From: Telmatactis stephensoni
Taxonomy: Eukaryota; Cnidaria; Anthozoa; Actiniaria; Isophelliidae
Reading direction: 5' to 3'
NCBI GenBank assembly: GCA_029948255.1
Contig: JALIZF010001810.1
Span: forward strand, 516,001 to 580,000
Length of the DNA stretch: 64,000 nucleotides
A program made the translations under genes and the position numbers. Within the stretch, counting starts at the first letter, position 1; every line of letters starts with the position of its first letter. The notes beneath the pieces were generated by a model that saw nothing but the letters and a program-made list of their open reading frames with translations, had not been told where the DNA came from and made no database searches. Positions 33,456-48,400 of the stretch are shown one piece after another.

Positions 33456-36400
33456 TAATTAATTGAATAGCCCTTGTTCTCATGGGGGGGGAGCAATTGA
33501 AGATATCCCTGCAAAAACAGAGTTAGTGATTAATGATCAAAGTATGAATTATCTTTTGAAAATGAAAGAAACTTTAAGAGACTATAGACTTTGATCAGAA
33601 ATCACTTAATATGCTGTTCTTGCACTGATCCCTTCAATAGATGGACCATGGTATGTAGTACTCCCAATTCTTTGAGTTCTAATTTGACAACTGTTTTTTT
33701 CTTCCAGTAGATGTCAGAATATAAATATGGCTATATTGATAAAATTTGTGTTTTTGTAGGTATATTTGCAGAGGACCTGTTTGAAGTGACTTCCTGTTAT
33801 TTTCCTATTGATTTTAATCCAGTAAGAACACAACAAAATTCTCTCTAAAAATATTGGAATTCTCCCAGATAAACATCTTATAAATTACCAACAAACCATG
33901 GTAGACACATGTAGGAGGATACACCACACAACACAATTTCTTGATTTCATTGTGATAATGAATGAATGATTAAATGAATAAATGAATGAATGGATGAGTA
34001 AATGAATGAGTAAATGACTGACTACTGAATGGATGGATGGATGGATGAGTGGATGGATGAATGAATGAATGGATAAATGAATGAGTGAATGAATGAATGG
34101 AAGTTTTTTTAATGAGGGTTGTCATGATATTGATTAATTGCGTGACTGTAACACAATCTTGTATATATATATGGATGATTGCACAATAAAAGTAGTTGAA
34201 TCTAGAGTCTGGATGTAGAAACATAACATGGTGTCAGAAGTCTAAATGGAAGGCCTAAAACCTCCAAAACCTTTGTCCTTCGACGGGAACGTTTCGGAAA
34301 ACTGGAGAAGGTGGATTCAGCAGTTTCAGCTATATCTCAATGCTACTGGACGGGACAAAAAGTCAGAAGAGATTCAGTGTTCCACCCTACTGACAGTAGC
34401 CGATGAAGATGCCGTAGAGATCTTCAATACTTTTGTCTTCAGTGAGGAAGAAACAAACAAAATTCAACCGCTGATTACGAAATTTGAACAATATTGCACG
34501 CCAAAGAAGAACGTAACTTTTGAAAGGCACGTTTTCAACACTAGAAATCAAGGTTCAGCAGAAAGTATTGACTTATATGTAACAGAACTAAAGAAGTTAG
34601 CAAGGTCGTGTGAATTTGGCGTGCTACACGATTCACTAATCAAAGACCGCATAGTATGCGGTATTCACAGTGCAGAAGTTAAGGCAAGACTACTCAGAGA
34701 GGAGGACTTGACGCTTGACAAAGCGCTAACCATTTGTCGCACGGCAGAACTCAGTACGACACAACTAAAAAACATCGTCGAGGGAGGACAAGAGCATGTA
34801 GCCTCGATTTACAAGAAACCCACCAACACAGATCGAAAACAACAGCAGGACAGGGAGAAAGAACATTCAGCTACAAACAACTGTTCGAGATGTGGATCAA
34901 GGCACGCACCGCGAAAATGTTTTGCTTTTGGCAAGACGTGCCGAAACTGCAACAAGCTTAATCATTTTGCGAAGATGTGTAGACAGAACAGAAACTCCAA
35001 TGGCGGGATAAATGCCATTGCACAGGAATCAGAAGAATCAGACAACGAAGGATTCTTTGTGGGTGCGGTTGACGACATACAACAAACACATAAAAATGCA
35101 TGGAATGTCGAAACGGAAATCAACGATAAGAAAGTGACATTCAAGTTAGATACGGGAGCACAATGCAATGTAATATCCTCCAAGCTATATTATCAGTTGA
35201 GCAAAGAAAAACCGCTCAAGTCAACCACAAAGTTACTATCATATTCGGGACATAAAATGAAAACCCATGGAAAGAACACACTGGTTGTGTCACATAAAAG
35301 AAAGTTTCACCCTGTTGAATTTCAGATCGTTGAGCATAATGAAGCAGTGCCTGTACTAGGATTGAACACTTGTTTAGAAATGGAGTTAATCAAACGCGTG
35401 TATACAGTAAACACAGAGAAACAGGAGAATGACGAGAGTAAAGGAAAGAACATTACGCAAACGACGCAAGCAGAGAAAATTGTGGAAGAATTTGATGATG
35501 TATTCAAGGGCCTTGGGTGTTTTGATGGGCATTATCACATCAAAATTGATGAATCTGTCATGCCTGTCATACACCCGCCTCGCAAAGTGCCCTTTGCTTT
35601 GAAAGATCGACTCAAGGCAGAGCTTGAAAGAATGGAGATGATTGGTGTAATCACGAAGGTCACGGAACCGACTGAATGGGTGAATTCCATCGTTGTGACA
35701 GAAAAGAAAAATGGCAAAATTCGTGTATGTTTGGACCCGAGAGACTTGAATAAAGCCGTCCGGCGTGAACATTACCCCATGAAAACAGTGGAAGAAGTCG
35801 CAACCCAATTAAGTGGAGCAACAGTTTTCAGTACTTTAGACGCCTCGTCAGGATTTTGGCATGTAAAACTAGATGACCCAAGCTCCAAACTAACTACCTT
35901 CAACACCCCATATGGAAGATACAGATTCTTAAGGATGCCATTTGGGATCAACTCGAGTAGCGAGGTGTTTCAACGGAAAATGACACAATCGTTTGAAGAT
36001 ATTGAAGGAGCAGAATCAATTGTTGATGATATTTTGATATGGGGAAAAGACCAAGCGGAACACAACCAACGTCTGCGACGAGTACTACAACGAGCCAAGG
36101 ACATTAACCTTAAACTAAACGCAGAAAAGTCAAAGATACAGACCAGTGAAGTTACCTATATGGGGCATATAATTAGTAAAGATGGATTGAAACCTGACCC
36201 TTCAAAAATCCAAGCAATTAAAGATATTGAAACGCCAAAAGATAAGAAAGATCTTTTACGCTTCATGGGAATGGTAAATTACCTCGGCAAATTCATTCCC
36301 AACTTGACAGAAAAAACTCAACTATTAAGAGAACTATTAAAGAAAGAAATTGAATGGCACTGGACAGATTTACATGAAGCTGCATTTAATCAAGTAAAGG

Positions 36401-39400
36401 AAAGCTTGATCTCAGATAAAGTACTCCGGTATTATGACGTGACTAAACCGGTCACCATTTCGGTCGATTCGTCGTCTTATGGACTTGGTGCATGTCTCTT
36501 GCAAGAGGGACAGCCCATATCATATGCCTCAAGATCCCTCAGTACATCAGAAAGGAACTATGCACAGATTGAAAAGGAACTTTTGGCAATCCATTTTGGA
36601 TGCCAAAAATATCATCAATTTATCTACGGGAAGCCGGTGACAGTTGAAACTGACCACAAGCCGCTTGAATATTTATTCAAGAAACCATTAACCACAGCAC
36701 CGCCACGTTTACAACGAATGATGTTAAGTCTTCAGAAATACGAATTGTATGTTAATTACAAACCAGGAAAGACACTGTTTATTGCGGATACATTAAGCAG
36801 AGCACCAGGAGTGCAAACTAACAGTCCTGAGCAGGATGAACGATTTTATGTTCACACGGTACAAAACTTACCCATAACATCAGCCAGAATAGAGGAGTTC
36901 AAGGTGGAAACCGACAAAGACACAGCTTTACAGAGCCTTAAGCAAATCTTACACAGGGGATGGCCTGAGGACAAAGGGTCTGTTGACCCCGTAATCCGCG
37001 AATATTGGTCTGTTCGGTATGAAATAAGCGAACAGGAAGGACTATTGCTCAGAGGAGAAAGACTGATTGTACCATCTACAATGAGAGGTGAAATGCTAAA
37101 GAAACTACACGAAAACCACTTAGGAATTGAGAAGTGTAAGCGACGGGCTCGAGACATACTATACTGGCCAGGGATGAACGATCAAATCACACAAGTTGTA
37201 TCCAACTGTGAAACATGTGCAATGTATAGGAACACACAGCAGAAAGAGCCAATGAAAGGGCACGATATTCCCGACCGACCATGGCAGAAGGTTGGTATGG
37301 ATATAATGGAACTAGATAAGGAACAATATATAGTCATAACAGACTATTATTCCAAATATTTTGAAATATCACAGCTGCCCAGCACTACTGCCATGACAAC
37401 GATAAAATATATCAAGCCACACTTTGCACGTCACGGAATACCTGAAGAAGTTATTTCAGATAATGGTCCACAGTTTAGTAGTAAAGATTTCCAAGATTTC
37501 GCTAGAAACTATGGATTCAAGCATACCACATCATCACCGCGATATCCCCAGTCTAACGGACTGGCAGAGCGAACTGTTCAGACAGTAAAGAATGTGTTAA
37601 AGAAAGCAAAACAAGATAAAAGAGACCCAAACCTAGCTCTGTTAGATTTACGAAACACACCACTTGAGGGAGTCGGAAAATCACCAGTACAAATCCTGAT
37701 GGGGAGACGAACGAGAACAAGATTGCCAACATACACAAAACTGCTTAAACCAATGTACGACACGGAGAAGATTAAACCATCATTGGAGCTGAAGCAAGAT
37801 CGACAGAAATTCTACTATGACCAGCACGCCAAACCAATAGAACCACTAACGACGGGAGAGCGAGTTGGAATTAAAGACCAGAAGACAGGCATTTGGGTCC
37901 CAGCGACAGTACAGGAGCAACTTGAACAACCTCGTTCCTACAAAGTGGAGAGTGGAGGAGTGGAGTATCGACGAAACCGTCGAGACCTCCTGAAATTTCC
38001 TGAAAAGTCTGAGAAGCTAGAAATGTCACCGCAAGTTTCCCCAGCTTCGAGCGACAAGCCAGAACCTACGATTGCAACTAAAGGAGTAACTATGACGAGA
38101 TCTGGCCGAGTTGTAAAACCACCAGATCGATTTGTGTAAATACGCAGGACATTATAATAGTAATAGGACATTGAAACATTAAACAACCTAGTAGTTTATT
38201 TCTTATTAATTTTGTAGTGTATATAGATAGATAAATGTAAAACAAAAAACAAAACAAAAAAACAACAACAACAACAACTGGAAAGGGAGATGTCATGATA
38301 TTGATTAATTGCGTGACTGTAACACAATCTTGTATATATATATGGATGATTGCACAATAAAAGTAGTTGAATCTAGAGTCTGGATGTAGAAACATAACAA
38401 GGGTAGCACCAAATAGCTATAGATAATGAACTTGTGGTCCTCCGAAACATTGATAATGAATGTAATATGGATGTATCTTTTTAAGCCTTCAGAGGATCCA
38501 TCTGGTATCACAAAAGATGATCTTGTGTTGGGATTAAGAAAATGCTTGTCATCAACAACTTTGTTTGCTCCAGTGAGTCAATCATTTTCAATTATTATTT
38601 TGAAGGTGATTTCAGGCTTACTATTATATGTGGCTCACTTCCTAATCTCAAAGGAATCACCTTAAACAGTCTTAAGCAGACTCTCCACTCATCCAAGAAA
38701 GTGCTCGCAGCGATCATTTTTACTTGCAGCGAAATTTTGAACAGTAGATTTTACTCCCAAAGGGTACTCGTTAGCTCGCTGTGAGTGCTTTCAGGGAGGA
38801 CTGGATAGTGGCCTTTACTTCACTGTACTGTCTACTTTACTGTCAATTGAACAGATATTTATATTGTGTACAGTTATTAATTTATTATTAATAAGTTTCA
38901 TTTCATTTTTAGTTTTGTTTGCCATTACTACTGGAGAAACTATCTTCTGATATTATAAGTGCAAAAATTGATTCACTGCTGACTTTGGCAAGTATCTAAA
39001 TATTAATATTAAGTATTCTGACTAGTAATAGTAATAATAGTAAGTTAATATTGCTTTTAGTATTCAAACTCTGTGTACAAAATCCCAGAAGCTCATTGGC
39101 TTATTGGAGTGTGTTATTTACCAATAATGCACATTCAATTTCTATGTATTATAAACATCCCTCTTCCTTGGGTCATTAGAGCTGCAATAAAAATAATTGA
39201 TGTTTGTTATTATAGGCATCATGTATGGATGTTTACACAGCTCAGAATATAAAAGAATATTTAGATCCATTTTGGAAGGCAATCAGAAGAGAAGTTTATC
39301 AGACAGTGAGCACAGAACTTGAGGTACTAGCAATATCTATGTAGTGTACAAAACTGACTACAACAGTGATGATGATGATAATCGTGGGGTATGAGGAGAA

Positions 39401-42400
39401 AGTCAATGATGACAATAATCATGACGATGATTGACTGAACTGTATTATTTGGGTTTCCATGTATGTTTTATGGACTTTGAATGGAGTTCTGCTATTAATG
39501 TCTTTGTTTTCAGGAGGCATCATTAAAGTCACTGACTGCAATTGTAAAGAATGTTTGTTCATCTTCACAAGTAAATAACATAATTGAAATTTTATTACTA
39601 ATTTACCCTCTTATGAAGGCTTATTCCTTTTTGTCACTCACTTGGCAAGTTACTTCAAGTTGCGTGCTGTCTACTTTTAGAGATCTGATTATGACAATTT
39701 ATTATTTATAGATTATTTATCCATAATCAATTTACCAATGATTTGGAATGAAAAGGTTAATTATATTTTATTATTGACTTTTTTTCAAAACAGAAAGGTG
39801 ACATTGAAATCAGAGATGAATTCATAAGTGAAGTTATAAAAGGTAATGTGTGTTCAGCTCTGTTATAATTTGTCACTGTTATTGACTGGATCCATCAACA
39901 TAAAATGCTGCCCTGTTATGACGCCCCTGTGCAAACAACAACAACAACAACAACAACAACATCTATTGGTAACTCGTTATAGTCATTTGACTGATGAATT
40001 TATGGCATATACATAGAGTGCACCCTTTGGCTTTGTAGGCAGTAGCCTTACCAACCAGGTCACACGTGGTTTTACAATCATCTCTTTCATTCACAGAGTG
40101 CCACCAACATCTTAGTTCTCTTGATTTGAGGATGATGAAACCCAACGGAAGGATTCTACAGGCAGTTGCATCTGCAGCAGGTGATCATCAACATCAAAAT
40201 CAATAGCTGTGTGTCTCTTTACGGTCATACGAGGTGTCTTAGACAGGGGCGGATCCAGGCGGCGATTATCTTCAGGAGGGAGTGCACTGTCTTCAGGAGG
40301 GGGTGCACCATCATATGAATTGGAAACTGTTGAGAGGATATTTTTGGAAAAACATTGCAAAAAAAGGACTTAAAATCATCTCAGGAGGGGGTGTGCACCC
40401 CCTGCACCCCTCCCTAAATCTTCCCCTGTTAGAGTATGACAAAAGTCTGTTGTGTGTGTATTGGCTTGGCACTAAATCTTTGTCTCTTTTAGAACCAGGA
40501 TATCATCAAGTAATGTTGCCGACATTACCTCTGCTGTTGGACAAGTACATGACACAACCTGAAGTACGTGGACAATACTTGTCTTTATACATTTACAAAA
40601 TATAGTCAATATCTTAGAGAATATACCTACACGTACTCTGCCCATGCATGTCCCATTGCATGTTTGCTTTGGTAATTTGCTCCCTCATGGTCGTATCTTT
40701 GCTTGCTATGCTTGTGTGCTTGCTCACTTGCTCTACAGATTGCCCCATCCCTCCCAATCCTTGAGGAGAGTGAGCTGGGTCTGGTTGGTTGAAGGTGGTT
40801 TAGCACTATCCCAGGCTTAAAGCTGAAGGTCTTTTTTAGACTTAACCATGGGTTAGTGCTAATCCACCTTTGAGCAACCAGACCATGTGGCAGGTGCCGG
40901 GATTGACCCATGGATGTGTTGCCATGGGTACTTCCTTACAGTATTGCTTGCTTGTCTACCATTGCCCTTTGCTAACTTAGCACCTTCTATCCATACCCAT
41001 CCTAGTGACAGGTTAACTATAGTTAACTTACCTTTAACAATGGTTACCATGGTGACAGCTATTGTTAGAGTGAGATAAGTACAGTTTAATGTTATGATTG
41101 GATCACACATACTCTAAATAACAATATAACAGTAAATGCTATTGTTTAGGGAGTTGCTAGAAAAATTACCCTTGATGTGATTTTGGAGCTTTTAAAGGTT
41201 GCCAAAGATTTTCATTCTAGTGCACAAGGTATAAATTATTGATGAATGGAACTGTCACTTGGAAAGATGTTAGTAATAAATGTATGCTTCATCGAGTATG
41301 AAATGATGAAGCATACATTTATTACCAACATCTTTCCGAGTGACAGTTCCATTAATTAACTTACATATCAAGTAGATCTGCAGAATTTCTGCATGACTTT
41401 ATCTGCTCAGGTTATCAAACAGTGTTTGTCCTGAGTGAGCCCAGCTACAAATAAGATCATCGACCTGCTTGCCACTAGAGCCTTCCATAGCTAAGTGGTT
41501 AGAGCATTGGACCGGCAATCTGAAGGTCATGGGTTCAATCCCCACTGGGGGCTCAGATTTTTCCAAGTCTTTATTTCACACTCGATGAGCACACATTTAT
41601 CACTAAATTGTTGTCTTTATATAATGTTTTATGGTGCACCAATTATAATGATGAATTGAACTTGGAAATACACTAAACACTATCATGTCAATTTCTACAA
41701 TACCCCTCAACAGACAGTCCAGTGACAGCCAATAAAGACTCATTAACGCCCATACTTTTTGACGCTGTGGCTTGTGAGAGTCCTGCAATGAACTGTGCAG
41801 GTATAGCTGGGTTGGTTGCCATGGTAGCCTTGGATGGTATATGCACTGACGAACAGGTAATAGATTCCTAACAGTACAATAATTGTACAACATAATTCAT
41901 ACAGCAGTAAAATAGGGGGTTGAACATCTTGGCACAAGTAGATTCCCACAATATCTATAGTTGTACTTACTATTTGTAACAGTGGGATTCCTATGTTATG
42001 TACAACTGATGATTTATCTACAAACTCAATTTTTTGGTAGGCATGTAGGTATGTATGGCAAAGGATGATTTCTGATGTCATCAATATATGCATGGAATTC
42101 ATGGATCGTATTTGGATCATCAAAATCCAAATGTTAATTTTACAGAAGCTAATTAAGAACTTGACATTTTAATTATCTCTTCACAGGTCAGTTTATTTAT
42201 ACAGCATTTAACAAGACATGCACTAAACTCTACAGATATCACTGTTAGGTATGACTGTCATATTGTTGTTGTTGGTTCTGTATTTATGAACTCAAGGCTC
42301 ATCAGCCTATCAGATGTGTTATTGACCTGACCTGCAAGGAGGGTAGGACTTTGGTAGATCTGCCAATAGTATCTGGGATGGAGATTTTACATAATTATAT

Positions 42401-45400
42401 ATTTGGCTAATCTGCTCCAAAGATAGTTGAGATAAATAGTTATTATAAATAAATAGATAAATAGATAAATAGTTATTAACTGTCAACATTCAGTTGGCAT
42501 TTGACTTCCAAAGTTACAAGTTGCTTACCCACCACCTCCCCATTGCTGGCCACCTCTGTAATTTTTCACTGGGCGTTATTAGCCCTCACCTTCGCATGGG
42601 CAACTATTTATTGTGAGCTTACATATTTTGTAAGTAGTTGATTAATTCTATATGATTGTTAATTAAACACTGGCTATGCTCTTGGCATAGCCATTTTAGG
42701 CCAAACCTTGGTTGTTGTCTATGTTGCCACTTGCGAACGAGCTAAGCACATTTTGCACTATGGCCGCATGTAAATTTAGCGGGTGATTTTATTTAGGATT
42801 TTGAAGGCATAATTATATATTTGGCTAATCTGCTCCAAAGATAGTTGAGATAAATAGTTAGGGGGAAAAAAAGAAAAAGAAATGTGAGAAAAAGAAAAGA
42901 AGATGGAAAAACAGTAATGATGTATTGATTTTTCATGTAAGGTCTGTCATTGTTTTGCACAAATTTTGTTCTTAATGGGCAAATGGTTTTAATTTTTTTT
43001 ATTCTTGTAGACAAGAAAGTACAACAGCCTTGGCTTTTCTGTCCTCTAAATTTCCTGCTTTAATCAAAACCCAGCTACTTCCTGTAGTTCAAAATCACCT
43101 TAAGTCAGGTATGTATTGTTGAGAATGCAGACAGAAGACAAAAAGGACAACATTGGCAACAGCAAATGCCTTCTGGTTGGTTCAGATGGTTGAGGGCTGG
43201 TCAGGGGGTCAGGGTTCAACTCCCCATCCAGACCAACACTCAAATAATTGAGGAGAGGGTGCTGCCTTTGTTATTACATCATTCTGCAAATGGTTAGACC
43301 TTCACGTCTTCTTGGATAAGGATGTTAAACTGTAGGCCCTGTCTCCATCATATGGAGATGTTCCAGCAATAAAGTCAAAATGCAGAATTAGTGATGAAAA
43401 CTACTGGTGAATGAGACCTTAAAATCATGTATTACAATCAGCAATAGGAGCTGCTTAGGCAGGAGCTGGAATACACTCAAACTCAGAGCAACAGTAACAA
43501 CAAGGACATACATTCTAGAAATGAAGTAACATCTTTTCTGTCACACTCGCACTTTCATTCAGAATCACCCCCATTCAATCTCTCTATTGAAGCATATTCT
43601 AAAATGTATTTGCTACTGTCAACTACTGCATTTTACTTGTAGAGGAGAGTGTGGTAATGGAACACGACAGTTGTCCTGTAACCATGGCAACCACATCAAT
43701 GGAAAACCATGCATATGCAATGGATACATTAGCAGTAGTTTGCACCGAAGAATCCCTTGTCAGAGATATTGTACCATTGATTCTTCAACATGGAAAAAAC
43801 TTGGCCAATAGTAAGTCCTTGAAGTCAAATGAATGTTATCTTCATTAGTTTCTGCTGGTAAAACTTCATTTTTATATGATCACTTGGAAACCACTCTAGC
43901 TTGTGAATAGCAAAGATTTTTTGTTCTATCTCAGCAACTGTAGTGATCACAGCAATCATAAGAGCAAGCTTTTACCACTATCATTGCTGAACAGTTTTTA
44001 CAATCATTACGACTGCAGCAATCATAGCAAGCATAATGGAAACCAGGCTTAATGGAAAATTTTAACAAATTGCAGATGGTTTTGAGTTGTCTGTCCTCTT
44101 ATTGACACACTCTTGACGTCTCGCTGTGCTCATGATTCCACTTGAGTTTTGAACATTTTATGACGTCAAGAGTGTGTCAATAAGAGGACAGACAACAAAA
44201 AAACATCTTCAATTCGTTTTTTACAACAATTATTTGAGATAAGAGTTAAAAAATCCTTTTCAAACGGGGCAACAGAACGAGCGCACGCACTGAAACACGT
44301 CAGCAGTGTGTCTGTCGTCTTATTGACACACTCTAATCAACCAATCAGATCGCGAGATTAGTATCAAGTGTTGTAAAAAATCAAATTTAAATGACTGTTA
44401 TTGTTGTGTATAGTTAATGATGTGACAAATGCTATAAAGACTAAAGGCCACAAGACATTTAAGAGTCTGTTAGCTGTAGTAGAAGGTTGGTATCCAAAGT
44501 CTTTTATGAATTTTGTTACCACAAAGAAACTAACATTTAGCATTAAAGCATTGATTTTGTTCCAGGAACTATAAAGCAGCAAGTAGTTTCACCTGAATAC
44601 TATTCCAGTCACTTAATACCAGATGTTTTAACTTTTTGTTTAGAGCCTGTACTTCAAGGTAGGTGTACTAATAGTTTGATAATATTGTGTTCATCTCACT
44701 TACCTTTACCTTACTAACACCTTACCAACCACTTGCTGACACCTTACCAACCACTTGCTGACACCTTACCAACCACTTGCTGACACCTTACCAACCACTT
44801 GCTGACACCTTACCAACCACTTGCTGACACCTTACCAACCACTTCCTGACACCTTACCAACCACTTCCTGACACCTTACCAACCACTTAATGATACCTTA
44901 CCAACCACTTCCTGACACCTTACCAACCACTTAATGATACCTTACCAACCACTTGCTGACACCTTACCAACCACTTGCTGACACCTTACCAACCACTTGC
45001 TGACACCTTACCAACCACTTCCTGACACCTTAGCAACCACTTGCTGACACCTTAGCAACCACTTCCTGACATCTTAGCAACCACTTGCTGACACTTTACC
45101 AACCACTTACTGACACCTTACCAATCACTTACTGACACCTTACCATCTTACCATTTGCTTTACCAATCCCTGCCCACATACTACATAGTTGGGCTGTTTT
45201 CACTAAATAAAGCTGTTAGCCACTTTAATTCCAGGTGCTGAAAACAATCTAGTGTTTGAATCAGATATTCTTGAAGTGACAAGCTCAGTTCTCAGAGTAA
45301 TTACAAGTCATCTTGAACAAAAGTGAGTAGAAATATGTTTTATGATAATCAAGGTGCTTATAACTTGTATGAAAAATATGTTTCAATTCCTGTTATTAGA

Positions 45401-48400
45401 GCTGCAGAGAAAACATTAAATTTAGTAATAGATGTATTTGTGGACAGTAAATTACCCAAATCACTGGAAGTGTATAAAGATGCTTTTGCTCCATTAGAGG
45501 TAAGAAGTTACAGAATGCATGCTGTCTGCCTACTGAATTCTCTAACTTATGATAACTGTTTTCTAGTTGAAATCTCCATGGCAACAGACTCAACTAATAG
45601 TATTATTGACTTCTGTGATCTGTTCAGCCAGAAGAGAGGTAAATTTGTCTTTATAATGTAAATAATGTGTGTCAGCTCATTGTAATGTATGAATAGGGTG
45701 GCATTATTGCCATTGTGATTTATTGCTTACGTCCCACCAATGTGGTTTTGTTTTTGAACCCCTTTTGAGCTGGGTCATATATGAGTTGAGGGTGTTTGAT
45801 GTGTTGTTCACTCTTTTCACACAACTAGTTTTTCTTTGGTTTCCTTCCTCTCCAGATAAATCTTCTATGTGAATTATAAAACCCAGAGATATGGAGAGAT
45901 GTCATATGTGAGCAAAGGATGACTGTCTCAAAAGGGGGGCTCTGCCTTTTGTCTCCAGTTGTACAAATGCACTGTAGTAGAGAGCAATACCTGTTGCACT
46001 GTAAACTTTTATGTTACAACTGGAGTGATATCCAGTCATATTCAAATGCTGGTCATTTCATAATAATTGTAAAGTTTGTGATTGTTGGTAGGGGTATCAT
46101 GGTTAGGGAGGGGACAGGGGTTGTCATGACTACACCAGGGGTTTCATTATCTTTTTGAATAAGCGTCTGAGTGATTGAAGTAGGCATCTGTGTCCCCAAC
46201 GGGGCCGTGAGACCCCGTTGTGCTAGGGAGTCTGTAAGACACAAAATAACTGGTGGTAAGAGGTAAAATAGGCAGGCGCTATACCAGCCGGTAGCCCACC
46301 TATTATTGAAACCCCTGCTACACACCACTTTAACCTTTTGTGTAGTATTCATCATTTATGGCTAAAGTTAACATTATTCAATGTTTTGTATTGAACAGGT
46401 GTGTGTTCCAAAGTACAGCATTTTGTTATCCAAGCTACAATGTCTAGCCTGTCGGTCATCTCATAAAAGAACAAATATTGTGGCTGCTAAGTGTTTAGCA
46501 GGTCTTGTTAACAAGATGAACCAAGGTGTGTGATTTTCCTCTCTCATATATCATGCAAAGTTCTCTTCTTATAGTTTTTTATGTTTGTAGGTGAAGAGAT
46601 GAACTCCGTTTTGAATCAACTAATAGACACAATATGGCCTTGTATTACCGACAACAATCAACAAAATTGGAGTGCACTTATTACGTGGATTTGGGTAAGT
46701 GTACAGTGTGAGATGGTACTCTACACATAAGGAGCCATGTAAAGGGGAAGGTTGTAAGAAAACAGGAATAAAGGGACGACTCACTAGCAACATTTTTTAG
46801 TAGAGCCGATTTCGTATGACTGGGAAAATGGTTACTGCATGGTATAGTTATGGCAGGAATTTTAAATGTTTTTATATACATTACGACACTGACATGGTCA
46901 TGGTACGTCGCGGTAAGTTTCCCACTCATACGAAAAACACTCTAATATGTGTACAGTTTCTTGGAGTGGGAAGTGACTTGAATCCAATGCAGAGATGGAA
47001 TTTCAACTAGTGACTTTCTGAGTCAGAGGCAGTGGCTCCTGTGATTTTATCTGTGGTCATTTCCACTTTAAGGAAGTTTGTACACATTACTAAATGAAGA
47101 TCTTTCCAAGTGACAATTCTTCAAATGCTGACAAACATATTTTAACTTCTTTTCAGTTGACAAGAGCTCTTGTTATTCGTTCTCATCCACTTTCACAAGA
47201 ATTCATTAAAAAGGTAATCATTAAGGAACCATAAAATCAATCTTTCAATCAGTTTATTTAGTTTGTGTGTGCTTTTGTTTCCATAGATTATAAGCTTGTT
47301 CAGCAATGATGACCTGAGCAAAGTGGCATCAGATGGATTTTATATCCTAATAGTTGACAGTGATGATATAATGATGACAACTATGCATGCTGATATCAGG
47401 GTATGAATCACTTCACTTTACTTTAATTTAAAGTACAACCTCTTAAGGATATATATTATACAGCACAGCTGTCCAGTGTATGCGGTGAAGGATTAAAAAA
47501 GAATATATAACTAAATAACTGTATATTTAAGTGTCCAAGTCTTCTAGCGCTTGCACACTAATTGGGGGACACTGTACTCTCTCACACACTACCTCTACAT
47601 TAAGTATTTTCCAAATAATCACTTGACTCACATGTTGATTTTTGCTGAGGGCAGAAAAACCGGAGAAAAAACCCTCGTGGCATGGTAGAGAACAACACAT
47701 CGAACAAACTCAATTCACATGTGATCCAGGTGCTCGAGCTGGGACTCGAACCTGGACCACAGCAGTGAAAGGCCAGCATTCTAAATGCTCGGCCAACCAG
47801 GCCACCCATATGTGTTACATATAGAAGAAAACTATTATTAATATTGATCGAAATTAATTATTGAAAAATTAACAAATTGGTCAGGGTTTGCTATGAACAA
47901 AATTCCATTGTATCTGTCCCCTAATATATGGACAGATATGTCAAAATGTGGCAAAAACAAAAGCTACATCACAAGATGAAGTCTTGCCATATTCCAACAT
48001 CATGATCTGCACATAAATACAATGTATTTGAATTGTATTTTTTAAAAGATGCACAGAAATATGGATTCTATATCAGGGACAGATTTAGGGGAGAGTGCAG
48101 GGGGTGCACACCCCCTCCTGAGACAACTTTGAGTCCTTTTTTTTTTCTCGATATTTTTCCAAAATATCACCTCGGAAGTTTCTAATTTATATGATGGTGC
48201 ACCCCCTCCTGAAGATGGTGCACCCCCTCCTGAACATAATCCTGGATCAGCCCTTGTATATAGATTTGTTTTATATAACCATATTCTATTCTGTGTATTG
48301 TTGGTTAGCAATCTCATATTTGGCCATTAAAAAACTCATTAATAATTCATAAGGCAAACACAATGAAAATCGCCACCGTGACGAGTGTCTTTATATCTGA

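Larger units (their letters stand above)
34120..38399 (+). mobile_element. Full-length Ty3/gypsy LTR retrotransposon
   Basis: A complete element of 4280 bp in the ninth intron of MMS19, in the same orientation. The 109-bp LTRs (34120-34228 and 38291-38399) look identical base for base and begin TG, end CA. The flanking target duplication is a perfect AGGGT (34115-34119 and 38400-38404). A primer-binding site (TGGTGTCAGAAG) directly follows the left LTR, and a purine tract precedes the right one. The single gag-pol frame is intact. This is a very recent, probably active insertion; its right end is only 86 bp from the next MMS19 exon. Confidence 0.97.

Noticed and set aside
33970..34224. Histidine/serine-rich minus-strand frame
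   Set aside because: Translation of a tetranucleotide microsatellite.
41477..41556. tRNA gene
   Set aside because: A and B boxes are present, but the anticodon loop lacks T33 and the stems are weak; better explained as a SINE head.
44700..45165. Repeat-protein coding region
   Set aside because: The 22-bp unit is not a multiple of three and the block lies between two well-supported MMS19 exons.
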